A stretch of 64,000 nt of DNA from positions 558,001-622,000 of the forward strand of contig JAFDZW010000005.1 in the NCBI GenBank assembly GCA_018266755.1, read 5' to 3'. This document shows positions 59,436-64,000 of the stretch, piece after piece. The stretch's first letter is position 1. Each line of letters opens with the position of its first letter. A program made the translations under genes and the position numbers. The DNA comes from Bacteroidota bacterium. GTDB taxonomy: Bacteria > Bacteroidota > Ignavibacteria > Palsa-1295. The notes beneath the pieces are model-generated. The model saw nothing but the letters and a program-made list of their open reading frames with translations, was not told the origin of the DNA and made no database searches.

Positions 59436-60896
59436 TTAGAACATGGGAGCTTGCTCGCTCTCGAACTTTGGAATGACGACAAAATCGCCGAACCGACCGG
59501 TATTTGCCTGAAATTTCAGCCGCACGTCGCCGATCGGTCCGTTGCGCTGCTTGGCTATGATGTTCATTGCCGCACCTTCGGTCGGTGCTCCGTCCTCGAA
59601 CTTCTCCTGCCCGTATGTCTCCGGACGGTAGATGAATAGCACGAGATCCGCATCCTGCTCGATGGCACCGGACTCGCGCAGGTCACCGAGATTCGGGCGT
59701 TTGTCAGAGCGGTCCTCAACCTTGCGGTTCAACTGACTCAGCACAATCACAGGAATATCGAGCTCTTTGGCTAGTCCTTTAAGCGAACGAGATATCGTCG
59801 AAATCTCACGCTCGCGCGAATCCATCGGCTGGTTGGCCTCCATCAGTTGCAGGTAGTCGACGACGACGAGACCGATATTCTGCAACTGCTTTAGCCGAAG
59901 ACACTTCGCTCGTAACTGTATCGGAGTGATCCCTGCCGTGTCGTCGATGAAGATCGGCGCCGATGCAACGGTCTTCGCCGCAATGCCCCACATCCGGCGT
60001 TCCTCTTTCGTCATACGGCCTTTGCGGACGTTCATCAGGTCGATACCGCCTTCGGCACAGACCAAGCGTTGCACGAGCTGCACGGCTCCCATTTCAAGCG
60101 AGAAGATCGCTGTCGGTACTCGCTTCTCGGGAGGCGGCACGATCGCCGCACCACGCACATAGGCCAGACCCTCAGCCGTCTTACCTTGCGACGGCCTGGC
60201 GGCTACGATGATCAGATCCGTCTTCTGCCAGCCACCGGTGAGTTCGTCAAGATCCGAAAGCTGTGTCGGAACTCCGGTTACGCCATGCGCCGTATCCTGA
60301 ATCGCTTCGACTAATTTCGTGGTCTCAGCCACAAGCGTACTGATCGGCATCACTTTCTTGCGGTGCGCGATCTCGGTCAACGCACTCGCATCGGTGGCAG
60401 CATCGGCCAGAACCTGCAACGGATCGTGTTCGCCGGACAGTAGTTTCAGCTTCGCGTCCTCGAAGATCAACCCGCCTTCACGCGCCATGTAATGCTCGAG
60501 GATCAGACGCGCATGGTCTTCGACGTTCGCGGTCGTCACCACATTCATCGCGAGTTCGACCAAATACGCCGGCCCGCCGACCTCGCCAAGCTCGCCGCTG
60601 CGGCGTAGCTCTTGCGAGACTGTGAGTTCGTCAACCTTCTGCTGTTGCTCGAATAGCCGGTAACAAGCGCGGTACACCGCCCCGCATGCCGTCGACCAGA
60701 ATGGGCTATCCATCTCCGAGCGCGAGCCGATCAACTGGATCACTTGCTGGCATGCAACGGCATCGCGAAGCATTGATCCGACAACCGACTCCTCGGCTGC
60801 CACGTCGCGCGGCGGCGTCATGTCCTTCGGCGTGATCCGCTCCATCAGCTCGCCGACGGAGAGGAAGCGGTTCTTTTTTGTTTTCTGACGGGTCAT
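59436..60896 (-). CDS. Replicative DNA helicase (DnaB-like)
   Basis: 486 residues. N-terminal DnaB domain (30-140; AAEESVVGSMLRDA), linker, then RecA-type core with Walker A AARPSQGKT (232-240), Walker B IGLVVVDYLQLM, and the SQLNRKVEDRSDKRPNLGDL motif with the LRESGAIEQDADLVLFIYRP stretch. Complete. The usual RPSMGKT is RPSQGKT here. ATGA overlap with the initiator gene. Confidence 0.95.
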   Translation of the reverse strand: MTRQKTKKNRFLSVGELMERITPKDMTPPRDVAAEESVVGSMLRDAVACQQVIQLIGSRSEMDSPFWSTACGAVYRACYRLFEQQQKVDELTVSQELRRSGELGEVGGPAYLVELAMNVVTTANVEDHARLILEHYMAREGGLIFEDAKLKLLSGEHDPLQVLADAATDASALTEIAHRKKVMPISTLVAETTKLVEAIQDTAHGVTGVPTQLSDLDELTGGWQKTDLIIVAARPSQGKTAEGLAYVRGAAIVPPPEKRVPTAIFSLEMGAVQLVQRLVCAEGGIDLMNVRKGRMTKEERRMWGIAAKTVASAPIFIDDTAGITPIQLRAKCLRLKQLQNIGLVVVDYLQLMEANQPMDSREREISTISRSLKGLAKELDIPVIVLSQLNRKVEDRSDKRPNLGDLRESGAIEQDADLVLFIYRPETYGQEKFEDGAPTEGAAMNIIAKQRNGPIGDVRLKFQANTGRFGDFVVIPKFESEQAPMF

Positions 60897-61882
60897 TGTC
60901 CGAGTAACTCTGCTGTGCTTTTCGAGGATTCACTGCGCTGTGAGCGCGGCGGTTTGAACGCTGCAACGGGTATAGCCGGAGCCGGTTGACCGCGCGATTG
61001 CTGCTGCTCTTGGAATCGTTGACCCTTCGGCTTGAGTTTGCCGGCGAGATAATCCCGCAACGACGCCATCGATCGCCAACCCTCGGCCGCGCAGACAAGC
61101 ACGGCATCGCGTATTTGCGGCTCTGGGTAGCTCATGCGCAACGGGGCGAGGATGCGGTTCTCCATCGGCAAAATGCGCGGATCGTCCGGGTGCAGCCACT
61201 CCCCCACGAAATACTCGAGCGACTCGGTGTCGCCGCGTATCGCATGCGTATTTGAACCCACGGCACCACCTGGCGGCCGTGTCGGCAGCGGCGGTGCTTC
61301 CGGCGTGATCTCGGCGAATGTCACCGGCTCACCGACGTCCGGCAAAGTTTTCTCCCCAGACCCCTCTTTCAAAGAGTTATCTTGTTTACCTGTTAATTGG
61401 TTACCCTTCGGAAGGGTCTCGAACCCTTCCGAAGGGTTAGCAAAAACATCCGTTTGTTTATTAGACTTAGCTTTTTTTGGCTTCTTCTTGTAGTTCTGGA
61501 TGATCTCGCCGAACCTCTCCATGAATGCTTCGAAGGCTCGATTACCCGGCTTATTGAGATCGGTGAATTGCTTGTGGAGATGACCATGGAATGAGGGGAG
61601 CGTTTCGGCTTCCTGCTGCTTGGCCATATTCCGAACAAAGACGAGCGACTTATCGTACACGATCAACGTCCGTTCCTCAAGCTCTACGAGCGCCTTGGTG
61701 ACGTCCGATTCCGGGAAGGCAATGTCTCGGCTAATATCGGCGATCGTCGCCCTGTAATAGCCACAGATCGCGCTCTCGCGTGCGGCGCAGAGGTAGACGA
61801 ACACCCACCGAGCGATCCCTGAAAGCTCCTGAATATCCTCATTGCCCCAAATCGCCGTTGTGATGAATCGCTTGCTTGCCAT
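60893..61882 (-). CDS. Phage replication initiator-type protein
   Basis: 329 residues from ATG at 61882 (MASKRFITTAIWGNEDIQEL). N-terminal winged-helix part (ARWVFVYLCAARESAICGYY, ADISRDIAFPESDVTKALVE), a Lys/Asn-rich linker, and a C-terminal helical part with YPEPQIRDAVLVCAAEGWRS. Role by analogy to lambda O / DnaD-like initiators that load DnaB. The linker coding region (61403-61490) contains paired inverted repeats that could be the origin. Confidence 0.75.
   Translation of the reverse strand: MASKRFITTAIWGNEDIQELSGIARWVFVYLCAARESAICGYYRATIADISRDIAFPESDVTKALVELEERTLIVYDKSLVFVRNMAKQQEAETLPSFHGHLHKQFTDLNKPGNRAFEAFMERFGEIIQNYKKKPKKAKSNKQTDVFANPSEGFETLPKGNQLTGKQDNSLKEGSGEKTLPDVGEPVTFAEITPEAPPLPTRPPGGAVGSNTHAIRGDTESLEYFVGEWLHPDDPRILPMENRILAPLRMSYPEPQIRDAVLVCAAEGWRSMASLRDYLAGKLKPKGQRFQEQQQSRGQPAPAIPVAAFKPPRSQRSESSKSTAELLGQ
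61403..61490. other. Candidate phage replication origin inside the initiator gene
   Basis: ACCCTTCGGAAGGGT (61403-61417) and ACCCTTCCGAAGGGT (61424-61438), each almost palindromic and reverse complements of each other, separated by 6 nt, next to an A/T-rich block (61441-61490). Initiator-binding iterons beside an AT-rich unwinding region inside the initiator gene is the lambda origin layout. Confidence 0.5.
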
Positions 61883-61899
61883 AGAAACTCTACCAAAGA

Positions 61900-61986
61900 T
61901 CAATTGTGTATCGAAAGCCTTGAAATCCTATGCCGACACGTCGCTTGCCGGAGCCACGTTCGCAGGGTTGTGAGTGTCTTAGCCAT
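61900..61986 (-). CDS. Possible 28-residue basic ORF
   Basis: MAKTLTTLRTWLRQATCRHR and eight more residues; starts with TAATG overlap on the nuclease gene. Only support is the overlap. It fills most of the 103-nt gap before the initiator gene. Confidence 0.25.
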   Translation of the reverse strand: MAKTLTTLRTWLRQATCRHRISRLSIHN

Positions 61987-62534
61987 TATGCGTTGTCTCC
62001 CTTCGGGGTGAACGGTTCGTAAATTACATCAAGTCCTTTTCTTAGGTGTATCCGTCGCAAAGCAGAGTACATCATTGCCTGCTCTGATTGAATGTCGAAT
62101 TCCTCGAAACAATGCTCCCGCTTCCCGATAGGATTGATAACGGCGCGAGTCCCTTTTTGGCCCACCCAGAGAAGCCCCCACTTATCGGGTAGTTCGTTCG
62201 GTTTTATCAAGCCCCAGCCGCAACAGTACAGGCGGAACCGTCCCATGCCATTCGCAGGGTTCTGACGAAAATGCTTTTTCTTGTCGGCCAAGAAATCTGA
62301 CCGGGATGCCTTGCATTCAATGACTACAGACTTCCAGTTGCCGAAGCCAATCACGTCTGGAATCTCGCCGCTCTGCGTAGCCGCCACCAACTCTCTAAAT
62401 GCTATGCCACAGCCACTTTTCAGTAGCCACCTATAAGCCCGCTCAACAAGTTCGGCGTGCGTAATTTGAAACAGCCTGTCCTCGGCGTTGTCGAGGTCTC
62501 GAATAATTGAATCCACGTATTGCTGTTCGTTCAT
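61986..62534 (-). CDS. PD-(D/E)XK nuclease-like phage protein
   Basis: 182 residues. EIPD60-VIGFGNWKSVVIE73-C-K75-AS is the PD-(D/E)XK core, followed by SDFLADKKKHFRQNPANGMG and RFRLYCCGWGLIKPNELP, a phage family often annotated hypothetical and related to VRR-NUC/MmcB-like nucleases. Likely acts on replicating DNA. ATGA overlap with the DUF551 gene. Confidence 0.8.
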   Translation of the reverse strand: MNEQQYVDSIIRDLDNAEDRLFQITHAELVERAYRWLLKSGCGIAFRELVAATQSGEIPDVIGFGNWKSVVIECKASRSDFLADKKKHFRQNPANGMGRFRLYCCGWGLIKPNELPDKWGLLWVGQKGTRAVINPIGKREHCFEEFDIQSEQAMMYSALRRIHLRKGLDVIYEPFTPKGDNA

Positions 62535-62872
62535 CCTTCGTTGTCTCCCTTCGGGGCTGGTGGTAGGGGCATCCAGTGGGTGACATCGAGATAGCCAAGT
62601 AGCTTTGTTCTACCGCTGTAAAACACGCAATTGCGAATCGAATCGTCGATATATACAGCACTTGAAACCCCGTTCTTACCACGAAGGACGATGCACCACC
62701 GCTCTTCCTTTGGCAACCGCTCCTCAACGCTGATCCACTTCGGCTCCCCCTGCGCCTCCTTGAGTGCGGAGAGAAGGTAGCGGATGTCTGATCTACTCTG
62801 GTAATTGCCGCGAGTATCTTCTTCGCATTCCAGCCTCGCCTCGATCTCCGCTACTCTCTGGTTGTCTGTCAT
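62531..62872 (-). CDS. DUF551 protein (1)
   Basis: 113 residues. KWISVEERLPKEERWCIVLR and DVTHWMPLPPAP frame the DUF551 domain (residues 45-108); an N-terminal helix precedes it (VAEIEARLECEEDTRGNYQS). Common small early protein of phages; function unknown. Confidence 0.85.
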   Translation of the reverse strand: MTDNQRVAEIEARLECEEDTRGNYQSRSDIRYLLSALKEAQGEPKWISVEERLPKEERWCIVLRGKNGVSSAVYIDDSIRNCVFYSGRTKLLGYLDVTHWMPLPPAPKGDNEG

Positions 62873-62875
62873 AGG

Positions 62876-63094
62876 TTAGTCTCGTGCATTCAATAGGTGT
62901 CTCATTGAATTTGCTATCTGTTCGAGCTCATCCACTTCCCGGCTGAGAAGTCCATCGATGTCCTCGAATGGTTGGCCTTCAACCAAAGTCGGATAATCGG
63001 ACCTCTTCTCCCAGACTTGGACGTACTCGTTGCCATCGTATTTAATTTTAACCGTTGTGCGCTTGCCCTTGCGGGTGATTTTTGCTGTTATCAT
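62876..63094 (-). CDS. Small phage early protein
   Basis: 72 residues: ITRKGKRTTVKIKYDGNEYV then DELEQIANSMRHLLNARD. AGGA before the ATG. Not recognised. Confidence 0.65.
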   Translation of the reverse strand: MITAKITRKGKRTTVKIKYDGNEYVQVWEKRSDYPTLVEGQPFEDIDGLLSREVDELEQIANSMRHLLNARD

Positions 63095-63097
63095 CTT

Positions 63098-63169
63098 CTA
63101 TCCTTCCTGTTTAGTGGTTGAAAGTCCGTTGCGGATCGCGGCGGCGCGGTCTAAATAGTCTTGTGTCAT
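63098..63169 (-). CDS. Possible 23-residue coupled ORF
   Basis: MTQDYLDRAAAIRNGLSTTK, ATGA overlap with the DUF551 gene (2). It resembles the first residues of that gene (MTQDWIDAKK), so it could be a duplicated start region. Confidence 0.3.
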   Translation of the reverse strand: MTQDYLDRAAAIRNGLSTTKQEG

Positions 63170-63390
63170 CGTGGTAGTGGTTGCCAGTGAGTGATAGTAT
63201 CAGTGTTGAAGTCGTCGTATAGCATACATTCGCTCCAGTGGGCACCTTGACTGCCAGAATCTTTCGCATTCCACCATATTCCCATACCGACGTAGGAATC
63301 TGTGATGATGAAAGGCACGGTGCTCTTTACAAGAACGACGGCCCCACTCTTCGGTTTGCGTTTCTTCGCATCAATCCAGTCTTGGGTCAT
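63166..63390 (-). CDS. DUF551 protein (2)
   Basis: 74 residues. WIDAKKRKPKSGAVVLVKST ... TDTITHWQPLPR: same start (W-I-x-x-x-x-x-x-P) and end (THWxPLP) as the DUF551 gene at 62531, but without its N-terminal helix. The two are probably distant copies. Confidence 0.8.
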   Translation of the reverse strand: MTQDWIDAKKRKPKSGAVVLVKSTVPFIITDSYVGMGIWWNAKDSGSQGAHWSECMLYDDFNTDTITHWQPLPR

Positions 63391-63782
63391 GCTTCTTTCG
63401 AGGTTAAGTGAGTGAGGGCGGTGTGGAGGTCTGGAGTCTTAACGAGCATCGTGTGGCACATATCAATCGTGTCCGTTGACTGATTCTCGAAACATTCATC
63501 CTCTCGAACCTTCCAAACGCCTTCATCGAATTGAGCCGAACGCCCTACATTATTTTCGTGGTCGTATTTGTCAAGATTGCACTCCCGCAACATCAGCATC
63601 GTCTCATCGACTTCTTCCCACGATTTTCCGACAATCCCATCTGTTGTGGTGACGGTGATGGGGCGAATGGTCATTTCAGAATGATCGCCCCATCCGCCAC
63701 CCATATAAATACCCATTGCCTGCCCGCTGTTGAACGTGACTCTAATAATCCCGTCTTGATCGGTTGCTACGTAAATGTTCAT
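63387..63782 (-). CDS. Unknown phage early protein
   Basis: 131 residues from ATG at 63782 (MNIYVATDQDGIIRVTFNSG), with GGAGGGAG just upstream. The frame is open to 63887, but that would fully overlap the preceding gene. Contains SGQAMGIYMGGGWGDHSEMT and WKVREDECFENQSTDTIDMC. Not recognised. ATGA overlap at both ends. Confidence 0.65.
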   Translation of the reverse strand: MNIYVATDQDGIIRVTFNSGQAMGIYMGGGWGDHSEMTIRPITVTTTDGIVGKSWEEVDETMLMLRECNLDKYDHENNVGRSAQFDEGVWKVREDECFENQSTDTIDMCHTMLVKTPDLHTALTHLTSKEA

Positions 63783-64000
63783 ACTTCTCCCTCCTTCCGT
63801 GTATCGCTCGTGGAGTGCGCTGTTAGTGTCACTTCGTACTTCCCCGGTCGCAACTCGATAGGTTCGCAAGGCTGGTCGTCGTACCAACCGACAACGCTGA
63901 TAGTGCCGTCTTGAAATTGCACCGAGAATTCGTCCGCTTGGTATTCGTCGGGTATCTCACTTTCAAACGGCGTATGCCAAATCTTGTAGTGATCCTCCCA
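63779..64000 (-). CDS. Partial unknown phage protein, 5' end outside window
   Basis: 73 codons plus stop, in frame from the right edge, ending TGA that overlaps the next ATG (ATGA). IWHTPFESEIPDEYQADEFS and QFQDGTISVVGWYDDQPCEP are its most distinct segments. Not recognised. Confidence 0.65.
   Translation of the reverse strand, partial: WEDHYKIWHTPFESEIPDEYQADEFSVQFQDGTISVVGWYDDQPCEPIELRPGKYEVTLTAHSTSDTRKEGEV

Larger units (their letters stand above)
28160..64000 (-). mobile_element. Prophage of long-tailed (siphovirus-like) HK97-type phage, right end outside window
   Basis: Contiguous with host housekeeping genes on the left. Contains, in transcription order, replication genes, terminase, portal, protease, capsid, tail, tape measure, lysis and fibre-like genes, all on one strand. 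The left border is uncertain (28.0-31.4 kb; the lipoprotein/SRAP operon may be host or cargo). No integrase, repressor or attachment site seen in the window. Confidence 0.88.

Overview
The window is a chromosomal segment with about 28 kb of host genes followed by most of a long-tailed prophage. The host is probably a member of the FCB group (Bacteroidota/Chlorobiota/Ignavibacteria-Kapaibacteriota side). Evidence: the rplM-rpsI-rpsB-tsf-pyrH-frr order, a type IX secretion C-terminal sorting domain, and repeated TATATTTG -10 elements of the Bacteroidota sigma type, some only 2-6 nt upstream of an ATG, which suggests leaderless mRNAs. Kapaibacteriota is a guess I cannot test here.

Host part. 1-5.6 kb: translation genes frr, pyrH, tsf, rpsB, rpsI, rplM on the minus strand with clear terminators, one of them inside the 3' end of a convergent DUF6687-like gene. 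5.7-10.5 kb: an RNA methyltransferase, a secreted sugar-dehydrogenase-like protein whose T9SS tail is frameshifted, aspS and a DUF3052 gene. 10.7-12.8 kb: a YtfI/YtfJ (GerW)-like pair facing an isolated rplK-rplA. 12.9-16.8 kb is a scrambled accessory island: four copies of a hairpin-bearing intergenic repeat in A-B-gene-B-A order, then unknown genes separated by three copies of the 3' tail of an N6-adenine DNA methyltransferase gene. 17-25 kb: a coiled-coil membrane protein, a small unknown gene with rpsR-rpmB, an envelope group (two GT9 glycosyltransferases around an MsbA-like ABC exporter), a site-2 protease and a DUF1207-like protein. 25.2-27.7 kb: a large secreted repeat protein whose C-terminus looks like a phage tail fibre.

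Phage part, 28/31 kb to the right edge, all on the minus strand and therefore read from right to left: small early genes (two DUF551, a PD-(D/E)XK nuclease), a replication initiator with a probable internal origin, DnaB helicase; small and large terminase, portal, prohead protease, HK97-type capsid, decoration and connector proteins; tail tube with a glycosyltransferase next to it; tail assembly chaperone with a probable programmed -1 frameshift; a 1483-residue tape measure (a tail of roughly 220 nm by the usual 1.5 A per residue rule); a giant tail-tip protein; lysis genes with a GH108 endolysin; a phage-borne CAU tRNA; fibre-like proteins with Sec signal peptides; then a strong terminator. 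A further minus-strand operon (31.1-28.2 kb) carries an SRAP protein, a zinc-ribbon protein and small lipoproteins, and may be phage cargo or host. No integrase, repressor or attachment sites are visible; they may lie beyond 64 kb. Many late genes overlap by 1-4 nt (ATGA, TAATG), so translational coupling is the rule.

Best candidates for something new: the methyltransferase-tail cassette array (14.1-16.4 kb), the frameshift in the tail chaperone (46.4 kb), the phage GT9 gene (48.1 kb), the group of signal-peptide-bearing virion-like proteins, and the short promoter-terminator transcription unit at 16.7-16.8 kb.
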